Part shown: one piece after another, positions 34,233 through 41,547 of the stretch
Layout of the letters: every line of letters begins with the position of its first letter
Numbering within the stretch: the stretch's first letter is position 1
Assembly (NCBI RefSeq): GCF_004357985.1
Contig: NZ_SMTF01000008.1
Span: 114,783-178,782 of the forward strand
Length of the DNA: 64,000 bases
Direction: 5' to 3'
Origin: Luteimonas aestuarii
GTDB taxonomy: Bacteria; Pseudomonadota; Gammaproteobacteria; Xanthomonadales; Xanthomonadaceae
The notes under the pieces: generated by a model
The model's database searches: none
Seen by the model: the letters and a program-made list of their open reading frames with translations, nothing else
Told to the model about the DNA's origin: nothing
Made by a program: the position numbers and the translations under genes

Positions 34233-34366
34233 CCGGTGTCACCGATGACACCAGTTTGGGAGCGGCGGAAGGGTTTCGAAACGGTTTGCGGTGGTGTCAC
34301 CAATGACACCAACCGGTAGCAGGGATGACACCGACCGGTGTCACCGATGACACCTAACTGGTGTCA
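34200..34366. repeat. Palindromic iteron array (GGTGTCA N4 TGACACC)
   Basis: Four 18-bp inverted repeats stand at 34200-34217, 34235-34252, 34293-34310 and 34337-34354, the commonest form being GGTGTCACCGATGACACC. Extra half-sites are at 34326-34332 (TGACACC) and 34360-34366 (GGTGTCA). Spacing is irregular. They surround and follow the stop codon of the winged-helix gene. The pattern fits a replication-origin iteron set or a multi-site operator. Confidence 0.88.
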
Positions 34367-34388
34367 GAAATGAGCCCATAGAACTTGC

Positions 34389-34427
34389 TTTAAGAACTTG
34401 ATTCAAGAACTCAATTCAAGAACTGGG
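34389..34427. repeat. Three 13-bp AT-rich direct repeats beside the iterons
   Basis: TTTAAGAACTTGA (34389-34401), TTCAAGAACTCAA (34402-34414) and TTCAAGAACTGGG (34415-34427) follow each other without gaps; a partial fourth (AGAACTTGC) precedes them at 34380-34388. In such a GC-rich region this local AT-rich tandem set resembles the DNA-unwinding 13-mers of replication origins. No gene is seen between 34233 and 34510. Confidence 0.75.
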
Positions 34428-34510
34428 GGCAATCTGCTTCGCAGATCGCATCCCCTGATGACCAAGAACACGAAGAGCTGAGAAGCCAAGAGCGTCACCA
34501 GGAGAAAGGC

Positions 34511-34705
34511 ATGACCAACCACACCCTGAAGGTCGCACTGACGAAGCGCGCGCTGGCCAAGCAGCTGATGCGAGCCGGATCACCGAAGAAGGAAGCGGAG
34601 GCTGTCGCAGAGCGCCTACCGCACGAGCAGCAGTGGCGAAAGCTGCCGGTGCATGTCCAAGCCGAGATTGCCTGGAAGGCACTCACCACTGGGAAGCAGA
34701 AATGA
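34511..34705 (+). CDS. Small hypothetical protein (64 residues)
   Basis: Basic, helical, starting MTNHTLKVALTKRALAKQLM. GGAGAAAGGC precedes ATG 34511. The stop overlaps the next start as ATGA. It is the first gene after the iteron region. Not recognised. Confidence 0.68.
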   Translation: MTNHTLKVALTKRALAKQLMRAGSPKKEAEAVAERLPHEQQWRKLPVHVQAEIAWKALTTGKQK

Positions 34706-34971
34706 CCGACACCGACAGGAAGATCGAGCATGCAGCCCGGGCTTTCACCGAAACCGGAACCGCGCTCTGGATCGCGATGCTGGCCAAGCTGGAGGCAACG
34801 AACCCAGAGCTCGCCGCGAAGATTGCCCAGTGTCTGGATCGCGGCGAACGGATGGTGATCGCCATCGAGACCGACCTGCATCGTCCGACGATCTGGTGGG
34901 CGACGATCAACGATCAGGGGCAGCTGAGGCGAATCATGACCGTCGCCGATGCAGGAGTTCCCCTGCAGTGA
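34702..34971 (+). CDS. Small hypothetical protein (89 residues)
   Basis: Starts MTDTDRKIEHAARAFTETGT, with a later strand-rich part (RMVIAIETDLHRPTIWWATI). Coupled to the gene before it by ATGA overlap and followed immediately by the protease frame. Not recognised. Confidence 0.65.
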   Translation: MTDTDRKIEHAARAFTETGTALWIAMLAKLEATNPELAAKIAQCLDRGERMVIAIETDLHRPTIWWATINDQGQLRRIMTVADAGVPLQ

Positions 34972-35733
34972 TTGACATCGCCGCAGGCCATCTCCAATCT
35001 ACTTACATCGGCGACAGCAGTCCCGATACCGCAAGACGCGAGCGACGCGCTCCGGCAGCGGCCAATGAGTCCACTTGGTCAGCCTGCTGAGGTAATGCGC
35101 GTGCTCGCACGAACAACCCCATTCCGTTCTGTGAAAGCCCTTGGTCAGGGACGCTTCGAAGGCGTTGCTTGGTCGCTCGCGCACCAGCCTGATATCTCGG
35201 GCGACATCATCCTGCCCTCTGCCATCGAGTCCGCGATCGAGCGGCACACGAAGGCGCGCACGCGTCCCGACGTACTGATCGAGCACGACAAGGGTCTTCT
35301 GGCCGGTGCGATCGTCGATATGCATCTCACAGACCGAGGCCTCGAGGTCACGGGCCAGGTCGACATGGGAAGCACCATCGGGCGCGGCGCCATGGAGAAG
35401 ATGCAGTCGGGTGAACTTCCGTGCCTGTCGATCGGCGCAGAGGCCATGGCCGAGAAGTACGGCAGCGGCCACGTTTTCTTCGACATGAAGCTCGAAGAGG
35501 TGAGCCTCTGCCTACAGGGCAAGAACTTCGGCGCCCGCATCAGCGATGTGAAGTCCTGGACCGACGTCAGTACCCAGCGCGATCTGGAGCGGCTGCTCAG
35601 AGATGTTGCCGGCATGCCCAACCGCCTTGCACGCAAAACCGCCCACGCCGCCTGGCCCGTGATCGATTCCAATTCCAACGAGGGCGACGAACTCAACGCC
35701 GCACTTCGCCAACTGATCGGAGCAACCCCATGA
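34972..35733 (+). CDS. HK97-type prohead (capsid maturation) protease
   Basis: Up to 253 residues from TTG 34972; ATG 35065 is an alternative start. The U35-like pattern is clear: FEGVAWSLAHQPDISGDIILPSA, then catalytic His105 in LIEHDKGLLAG, LTDRGLEVTGQVD, and Ser153 in GELPCLSIGAEAM. It would cleave the scaffold or N-terminal delta domain of the capsid protein. Its stop overlaps the capsid start as ATGA, the usual protease-capsid coupling. Confidence 0.85.
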   Translation: MTSPQAISNLLTSATAVPIPQDASDALRQRPMSPLGQPAEVMRVLARTTPFRSVKALGQGRFEGVAWSLAHQPDISGDIILPSAIESAIERHTKARTRPDVLIEHDKGLLAGAIVDMHLTDRGLEVTGQVDMGSTIGRGAMEKMQSGELPCLSIGAEAMAEKYGSGHVFFDMKLEEVSLCLQGKNFGARISDVKSWTDVSTQRDLERLLRDVAGMPNRLARKTAHAAWPVIDSNSNEGDELNAALRQLIGATP

Positions 35734-36923
35734 ATACCGCATTGAAGAAGAACCCGCGACTCCGCGTCCTGAACGTCCAGAAGGAAGACCAGACCGTCGC
35801 ACTGGTCCGCAAAGCCGCCGAGAAAGTCGATGGCATCGAGAAGCGCCAAGAGGAGCTGGACAGCCAACACGCCGAGCTGCGAGCCAATCTCCAAGCCACG
35901 GAACAAGTGATCGCGAAGATGGCGAACCTCGCAGAGGGCTTCGGTGGCGGATTCTCCGCGGAGACTGCAGGCCAGATCTTCATCAAGAGCGACGAGTTCA
36001 GCTCGTTGCAGGAGCGAGGCCGCGGCACCGCGAGCGTGACCATCAAGTCGACCCTGACGCTGGATCCTGCCTCTGCCGGTGACCTGGTGACGCCGACCCG
36101 CGTTCCGGGCGCGACGATGCTCCAGCAGCGCCGCATCCGCATTCGTGATGTGCTCGCTGCCGGCCGCACGGACTCGAGCTCGGTGGAGTTCGTGAAGCAG
36201 GTGACCCGCACCAACGCCGCAACGACTGTTGCTGAGCTTGGACTCAAGCCGGAAGCCGCGCTGACCTTCGACCTGCAGACTGCTCCGGTGCGCACCATCG
36301 CGGTGACGCTGCCGGCCAGTCGCCAGATCATGTCGGATGCGCCGATGCTGGCATCTCTGGTCGACAGCGAGCTGCGCTACATGCTCCAGGATGTCGAAGA
36401 GCTCCAACTGCTCAACGGTAATGGCAGCGGCTCCAACATCCTGGGCATCGTGCCGCAGGCCACTGCATTCGCTGCACCGTTCTCCGTGCCGGCGCCCACG
36501 ATGATCGACGTGCTGCTGCTGGCGATCGCACAGAACGAGGCGGCGGACTTCGAGGCCGACTTCATCGCCATCAACCCGCTGGACTGGCGTCGCCTGCAGG
36601 CACTCAAGGATAACCAGGGTCGCTACCTCGCCAACGGCCCGTTCTCGGCAGAGCAAGTGGCCCGCCTGTGGCAGACGGCAGTGGTCCCGACCAAGGGCAT
36701 CGCCCCCGGCAAGTTCCTCGTCGGTGATGGCCAGCGAGGCGCGCAGGTATTCGACCGCTGGCAGGCGCGTATTGAGGTGGCTACCGAGCATGCAGATTTC
36801 TTCACCCGCAACATGGTGATGATCCTCGCCGAAGAGCGACTGGCCCTTGCGGTCTACAAGCCGAACGCCTTCATCTACGGCGACTTCACGGAAGCCATCA
36901 CCGCAGCGACCCAGGCTCCCTGA
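35730..36923 (+). CDS. HK97-fold major capsid protein
   Basis: 397 residues. A charged coiled N-terminal segment (about 1-70, AVALVRKAAEKVDGIEKRQEEL-like) resembles the delta/scaffold region removed by the protease. The body has GDLVTPTRVPGATMLQQRR, FDLQTAPVRTIAVTLPASRQIM, LLNGNGSGSNILGI and NPLDWRRLQALKD, all typical of HK97-type phage capsids. A strong FLVGDGQRGAQVFDRWQARIE follows near the end. The frame is long and intact. Confidence 0.93.
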   Translation: MNTALKKNPRLRVLNVQKEDQTVALVRKAAEKVDGIEKRQEELDSQHAELRANLQATEQVIAKMANLAEGFGGGFSAETAGQIFIKSDEFSSLQERGRGTASVTIKSTLTLDPASAGDLVTPTRVPGATMLQQRRIRIRDVLAAGRTDSSSVEFVKQVTRTNAATTVAELGLKPEAALTFDLQTAPVRTIAVTLPASRQIMSDAPMLASLVDSELRYMLQDVEELQLLNGNGSGSNILGIVPQATAFAAPFSVPAPTMIDVLLLAIAQNEAADFEADFIAINPLDWRRLQALKDNQGRYLANGPFSAEQVARLWQTAVVPTKGIAPGKFLVGDGQRGAQVFDRWQARIEVATEHADFFTRNMVMILAEERLALAVYKPNAFIYGDFTEAITAATQAP

Positions 36924-37148
36924 TCGCGCCTGATCCGCAGCCCGGCCCAAGTGGCCGGGTTCGGCGGGAGGGGTGGGTCGAAAGCAAAAAAGCGCCTTCG
37001 GCGTAAACCGGTACTCCCCCCACGCGCAACTTTTTTTCCCGTGATTTGAATAATCAGAAAACGGGTGATTTCAGGGGAAAAATCCCTTGTTTTCAGCGTC
37101 GAACTGGCATTTTGAAAAGCGCGAATTCGCGAGCCGAAAGGAGGTCCC
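36924..37148. other. 225-bp non-coding gap between capsid and tape-measure genes
   Basis: It holds a stem CCCGGCC/GGCCGGG (36941-36959), a small hairpin (CGCC-TTCG-GCG), the run GGTACTCCCCCCACGCGCAA, a T7 tract, and an AT-rich stretch in which CCGTGATTT and CGGGTGATTT recur. In intact phages the portal, connector and tail-tube genes would lie here. The G/C-run next to a T-tract resembles some cos regions, but that is speculative. AAAGGAGG marks the tape-measure ribosome site. Confidence 0.6.
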
Positions 37149-40100
37149 ATGGCCAGCAGCCTGCGTGAACTGATCTGTCGCGTGACCGCGGATACCAAGC
37201 CCTACCAGCGCGAAATGGCTGCTGCTTCTCAGCATGCGGTGAGCTTCGGGCACACGGTCTCGCGAGCAGGCAAAGACGGGACCCGCGCATGGGACCTGCA
37301 GACCGCGGCAGCCAAGACACACGCCACGGCGCTGGAGGCATCCCAGCAGGCCCTTGGCCGGTACGTCGGCATGGCGGCAGGCCTGTTCGGTGCCGGCAAG
37401 CTAATCCAGATGGCCGACGACTACGGCCAGATCAGCGCGAGGATCCAGAACGCCACCGCCAGCAGTGCGGAGTTCGGCTTGGCGCAGGAGCGGCTCGAAG
37501 AGATCGCCAGCCGCACGTTCCGCCGGTACTCGGAGGCCGCCGACCAGTTCGCCGCCAACGCCCGGCCGATGCAGGAGCTGGGCTTCTCGATCTCGCAGAC
37601 CCTCGATTCCGCCGAGGCCTTGGGCCTGGCGCTGGTGGCCGGTGCTTCCGATGCGCAGCGCAGCCGGTCGGCGATGGATGCCTGGTCGAAGTCGATGGCT
37701 GATGGTCGGATCAATGTCGACCGCTTCCAGACCCTGCTGCAGCAGACGCCTCGCGTCGCACAAGCGCTTGGCGATGCCCTCAGCAAGACGACCGGCGAGC
37801 TGCAGCAGATGGCCCGTGACGGCCAGCTGACGGCGCAGGTGGTGGTGCCCGCCTTGATCTCGCAGATGGGCAAGCTGGGCGAGGAAGTGGACCGGATGCC
37901 GACCACGGTGCAGGACGCCACCAATCGCTTCCTGGACGCGATGCAGAAGTGGGCCGGCGGCGCCAACACCGCGACGGGTGCCACGGCAACGCTGGTCGAT
38001 GGCATCGCGCTGGTGACCAAGCACATGGACCTGCTGGCCACGGCGGCCATCGCCGGCGGCGTCGGTCTGGTCGGCAGCAAGATGATCCTGGCTGGCCGCG
38101 ATGCGGTGCAGATGGCCCGCGGCATGATGGAAGCCCGCACCGCTCAGCAGACGCTGACCGCGGCCCGCGTTGCCGATGCCCAGCATTCGGTAGTGGAAGC
38201 CGCGATGCACAAGTCGCGGATGTTCCAGCAGAAGGCCTTCTACGCGGGGATGGTGGCCGAGGCCACGACGAAGACCGAACTGGAGTACGCGACCCGCCGC
38301 CTGCAGCTTGCGACGGACAACGCCTCACGCGCCAACGCGGCGCATCTGGCGAGCATCAACAGCCTGACGGCGGCAGAGAACGCGAACGCTGCTGCGAAGA
38401 GCAGGATGGCTGCAGCAGGCCGCTTGGCGATGGGTGTGTTCGGTGGCCCTGCTGGCCTTGCGATGACGGTGGGTGCTGTAGCCGCGGGCTGGCTCATGTT
38501 CCGGGACAACGCCGACGACGCCACGCGCTCCCTGCGTGACATGAAAGGACCGCTGGACGAGATCATCGAGAAGTACCGGGAGCTGGGTACCGCGCAGCAG
38601 GCCATCGCGCAGATGGATGCGCAGAAGGAGCTCGATCGCCAGACCAAGGCCTACGAGCTGAGCCTGCAGCGCCTTCGCAGTTCTGGCGGCGCCGTGATGT
38701 ACGACTTCTTCACCGAGATCGACAACAACGTGCGCGCCGGTGCGCTGTCGATCGACCAGGCCGCAACCGACATGGTGGCAAGCATTCGCCGGTTCGAAGC
38801 GCAAGGCAAGATCTCGCCTGGCCTGGCCAAGCTGCTGATCGAGGAAGCGGCAGCGTTCCAGCAGTCCGGACGCTCGGCCGATGATTACCGCGGCCGCCTG
38901 GGCGGCATGCAGGCAGCAAGCGAAGAGGCCGGTACCGCGACCGGAAATCTCGCCGGCAAGGCGGGCGCCGGTACCGCAGCGCTCACTGGCTTGGCAAACG
39001 CTGTCGCCACTGTCGACCAGAACCTGCGCTCGCTCAGCAGCAGCACCGACAGCCAGATCGTCAACTTGGTGCGCATCCGGGATGGTGCCGAGAGAGCTTT
39101 CAGGGTGCAGATCGGCCAGCAGATCAACGCGGCCGGCGGCGTGGATGCGCTGACCCCAGAACAGCGCGCGGAGTACAACCGGCAGATCGAACTCGGCGTC
39201 CGGCTGATCCGCAAGACTGAAGCGGCGCAGCAAGCGAACGCTCAGGCAACGCGGAACGCCGCGGCAGCGACCCGAGAGGCGACCAAGGCCACCAACGAAG
39301 CGGAGAAGATCGCCGAGCGCCGCCTGGAGCAGTACAACGACATGGCGGCGGCACAGGCGCGTGAGATCGCCCTGCACGGCGAGGTGGGCCGCGCTGCCGC
39401 GATGGCATACGACACCGCCACCGGCTCGCTACGCGACTTCACCGATGCGCAGAAGCTCTCGCTCAATGAAGCCGCGAAGTGGCTGGACTGGCTGGACCAC
39501 ATGGCCGTCGTCGACGCGGAGATCGAGAAGATTTCAGCCGAGCACGCCAGCAGGACTGGTGAGCGCTTCAATTCGATCTCGGTGATGGCCGACCAGGCCG
39601 CCAGGAACATGCAGGGCCACTTCGCTGACTTCCTGTTCAACCCGTTCGAGGACGGCGTGAACGGCATGGTGAAGGGCTTCTCGGAAGCGATCCGGCGCAT
39701 GCTGGCCGAGGCCGCGGCCGCAAGGCTGTTCGAGCTCGTCGGCATCGCGATGACCGGCTACCAAGGCCAGGGCGGCTGGGGCAATTTCATTCGGGGCATG
39801 GGGTCCGCCATGACCACGGACGGGAAGCGCGCCGGCGGCGGTGAGGTACGCCCGTACAGCGCCTACGACGTCACCGAGCACGGCCCGGAGCTGCTGCAGA
39901 TGGGTGGCCGGCAGATCCTGATGACTGGCGCTCAGGGCGGCGTGGTCTCGCCACTGATGAACAAGGCCGCTGGTGGTGGTGCCGGCGGGCAGTTGCAGGT
40001 GATCGTGAACAACCACGGCAACGATCGTGTGGAAGCGCGTAGAGAGACAGAGCGGCAGCCGGACGGCAGGATTCTGGAGAGGCTGGTGCTCTCGATCGTC

Positions 40101-40175
40101 TCCAACAACATCGACCAAGGCGGCATCGTGGCCAGCGCAACCAAAAGCCGCTTCGGACTTCGGGAGGCGATGTGA
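37149..40175 (+). CDS. Phage tail tape-measure protein
   Basis: 1008 residues. The N-terminal part (MASSLRELICRVTADTKPYQ, then a tape-measure domain around residues 70-270 with QISARIQNATASSAEF and RFQTLLQQTPRVAQALGDAL) matches the TMP_3 type. The centre has two hydrophobic stretches (about 295-318 and 425-450) and long Ala-rich helices. The C-terminus contains the glycine-rich LLQMGGRQILMTGAQGGVVSP. Tape length normally sets tail length, so a long non-contractile or contractile tail would be implied, yet no tail genes accompany it. Preceded by AAAGGAGG; ends 9 bp from a convergent gene. Confidence 0.92.
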   Translation: MASSLRELICRVTADTKPYQREMAAASQHAVSFGHTVSRAGKDGTRAWDLQTAAAKTHATALEASQQALGRYVGMAAGLFGAGKLIQMADDYGQISARIQNATASSAEFGLAQERLEEIASRTFRRYSEAADQFAANARPMQELGFSISQTLDSAEALGLALVAGASDAQRSRSAMDAWSKSMADGRINVDRFQTLLQQTPRVAQALGDALSKTTGELQQMARDGQLTAQVVVPALISQMGKLGEEVDRMPTTVQDATNRFLDAMQKWAGGANTATGATATLVDGIALVTKHMDLLATAAIAGGVGLVGSKMILAGRDAVQMARGMMEARTAQQTLTAARVADAQHSVVEAAMHKSRMFQQKAFYAGMVAEATTKTELEYATRRLQLATDNASRANAAHLASINSLTAAENANAAAKSRMAAAGRLAMGVFGGPAGLAMTVGAVAAGWLMFRDNADDATRSLRDMKGPLDEIIEKYRELGTAQQAIAQMDAQKELDRQTKAYELSLQRLRSSGGAVMYDFFTEIDNNVRAGALSIDQAATDMVASIRRFEAQGKISPGLAKLLIEEAAAFQQSGRSADDYRGRLGGMQAASEEAGTATGNLAGKAGAGTAALTGLANAVATVDQNLRSLSSSTDSQIVNLVRIRDGAERAFRVQIGQQINAAGGVDALTPEQRAEYNRQIELGVRLIRKTEAAQQANAQATRNAAAATREATKATNEAEKIAERRLEQYNDMAAAQAREIALHGEVGRAAAMAYDTATGSLRDFTDAQKLSLNEAAKWLDWLDHMAVVDAEIEKISAEHASRTGERFNSISVMADQAARNMQGHFADFLFNPFEDGVNGMVKGFSEAIRRMLAEAAAARLFELVGIAMTGYQGQGGWGNFIRGMGSAMTTDGKRAGGGEVRPYSAYDVTEHGPELLQMGGRQILMTGAQGGVVSPLMNKAAGGGAGGQLQVIVNNHGNDRVEARRETERQPDGRILERLVLSIVSNNIDQGGIVASATKSRFGLREAM

Positions 40176-40184
40176 AGCCTCTGA

Positions 40185-40490
40185 TCAGTGATCCGCGCTT
40201 TCGGCTGGCGGGACCCCCATATGCCGAAGGTGCGCATCGGCCATCTTTCCGACAGCGATCGTATTGTGCTGAGCCGCGTCCCTGATCAACTCAATCTTCG
40301 CGTCATCGACGATGCCTCGCATTTTGGCAATCTGATGGCCGAGGTCTTCTTCGGTGTCCCTGATGATATCGAGAAGCAAACCACGCGGGTCAGGGTGATT
40401 CTTGGCGGCGAGCGCCAACGCGATAGCGACAAGAGAGTTCACCGACACTAGGTGTCCGATCTCATCTGGTGCTGCATCTTGGTCAGCCAT
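40185..40490 (-). CDS. Small hypothetical protein, convergent with the tape-measure gene
   Basis: 101 residues, starting MADQDAAPDEIGHLVSVNSL, with a short hydrophobic helix (LVAIALALAAK) and an acidic helical remainder. GGAG lies 7 nt before ATG 40490. It is the only minus-strand gene of the element and sits next to its right end, where accessory or defence-type genes are often carried. No family recognised. Confidence 0.65.
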   Translation of the reverse strand: MADQDAAPDEIGHLVSVNSLVAIALALAAKNHPDPRGLLLDIIRDTEEDLGHQIAKMRGIVDDAKIELIRDAAQHNTIAVGKMADAHLRHMGVPPAESADH

Positions 40491-40548
40491 TTCGCCGCTC
40501 CACCCAAACGAATGTCATCTTACGCCGGCCAACTGCCTGATCCACCTT

Positions 40549-40610
40549 GGGGGTATCGCCCGGAATTGAACCCTGGCAACCAAATATTCCGGGGGTACGA
40601 ACGGGGGTAT
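40549..40610. promoter_or_regulatory. Putative right integrase arm sites
   Basis: GGGGGTAT at 40549-40556, GGGGGTAC at 40591-40598 and GGGGGTAT at 40603-40610. The last two repeat the 12-bp spacing of the left-end pair in the same orientation. Between them, 40562-40573 is the reverse complement of 12 bases of the ssrA T arm (GGGTTCAATTCC). Confidence 0.55.
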
Positions 40611-40697
40611 GCACCCTTCCCTGCTTCGGAAAAGTTCGCGCAAATCAGCCCGTTGCGGCGAGTTTTCGGGTGGCCCCACCCCACCATCTTCCAGAGA

Positions 40698-40727
40698 CGA
40701 AAAAGCCCGCTCGCGCGGGCTTTTTCG
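40698..40727. terminator. Bidirectional rho-independent terminator
   Basis: CGAAAAAGCCCGC-TCGC-GCGGGCTTTTTCG is a perfect 13-bp stem with A and T tracts on the two sides, so it can stop transcription both ways. It ends the YiaD-type lipoprotein gene from the right and was probably the original terminator of ssrA before the element inserted. Confidence 0.92.
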
Positions 40728-40748
40728 TTGTCGCTTGCCGTGCGTCGG

Positions 40749-41423
40749 TCAGGACTGCAGCGGCACGATGCGGATCTCGACGCGACGGTTCAGGGCGCGG
40801 CCCTGCTCAGTGCTGTTGTCGGCCACCGGGTAGCGCTTGCCGAACCCGACGATCTCGAAACGCTCGCGCTGCAACCCCTGGCCGATCAGGTAGTTGCCCA
40901 CGTTCTGGGCACGCTGCTCGGACAGGCGCTGGTTGACGGCATCGGTACCGACGCTGTCAGTATGGCCGCTCACCTCGACGATCGTCTGGTTGTACTCACG
41001 CAGCGTGGACGCAACATTGTTGAGCGCCGGGTAGAACTGGGACTTCAAATCGGCCCGACCGAAGTCGAAGGTCACGCCGTCCGGCAGGTTGAGCTTGATG
41101 ATGTCGCCTTCGCGATCGACCACGATGCCGGTGCCCTGCGTCTGGCGACGCAACTCGGCTTCCTGGCGATCCTGGTAAGCGCCGATGGCCCCGCCGGCCA
41201 AGGCGCCCACGCCGGCACCCACCATGGCGCGCTGGCGGCGTTCGGTGGCACTCGAGCCGCTCAACAGACCCGCAGCAACACCGATGCCTGCGCCCACCAG
41301 CGCGCCGGTGCGGGTACGGTTGGGGTCGTCGGGATCGGTGGTCTGGCCGGTATAGGTGGCACAGCCTGCCAGCATCAGGGCGCTGGTCAGGGCAGTGGTG
41401 GCGAGGACGAGACTCTTGCGCAT
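40749..41423 (-). CDS. OmpA-domain lipoprotein (YiaD-like)
   Basis: 224 residues. The signal peptide ends in LAGC, giving lipidated Cys21. Glycine-zipper segments follow (GALVGAGIGVAAGLLSG and AMVGAGVGALAGGAIGAY). The C-terminal OmpA-like domain (about 105-222) has FDFGRADLKSQFYPALNNVA, VEVSGHTDSVGTDAVNQRLSEQRA and the terminal ALNRRVEIRI, and would bind peptidoglycan. ATG 41423 has GGAGC before it. It is monocistronic with its own terminator. Confidence 0.92.
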   Translation of the reverse strand: MRKSLVLATTALTSALMLAGCATYTGQTTDPDDPNRTRTGALVGAGIGVAAGLLSGSSATERRQRAMVGAGVGALAGGAIGAYQDRQEAELRRQTQGTGIVVDREGDIIKLNLPDGVTFDFGRADLKSQFYPALNNVASTLREYNQTIVEVSGHTDSVGTDAVNQRLSEQRAQNVGNYLIGQGLQRERFEIVGFGKRYPVADNSTEQGRALNRRVEIRIVPLQS

Positions 41424-41547
41424 GTCGTGCTCCATGGTGCGGCAGGGCCGCCGTTGTGATGACCGGCACAAGCTAACCACGGCGGGATCAAGGTCGGATG
41501 ACGGCAACCCGAACAGCCTTCACAAACCCCAATGCGAGCACGGAAAA

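Larger units (their letters stand above)
30748..40680 (+). mobile_element. ssrA-integrated phage-satellite-like element (about 10 kb; right edge approximate)
   Basis: The left edge is fixed by the mature end of ssrA and the adjoining integrase. The right edge lies between the last GGGGGTAT repeat (40610) and the host terminator at 40698. The gene order is integrase, three small overlapping genes, AlpA-like regulator, two small genes, HTH protein, iteron/AT repeat region, two small genes, prohead protease, major capsid, tape measure, and one convergent small gene. Terminase, portal, connector, tail-tube, baseplate and lysis genes are not seen. I could not find an exact second copy of the ssrA 3' end at the right edge, so attR is not precisely defined. 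Confidence 0.82.

Noticed and set aside
34200..34366. CRISPR array
   Set aside because: Repeats are short, palindromic and unevenly spaced (17 to 40 bases between) with no unique spacers of constant length; no cas genes.
36941..36959. Terminator after the capsid gene
   Set aside because: A 7-bp GC stem exists, but it is followed by G-rich sequence, not a T run, so rho-independent termination is unlikely.
40188..40451. 87-codon plus-strand frame after the tape measure gene
   Set aside because: It is antisense to the 101-residue gene that has the better ribosome site, and it lacks one of its own.
40615..40697. Exact attR copy of the ssrA 3' end
   Set aside because: Only weak similarity (CCCCACC and CCAGA-like words) to the ssrA end is seen at 40671-40697, too little to define the core.
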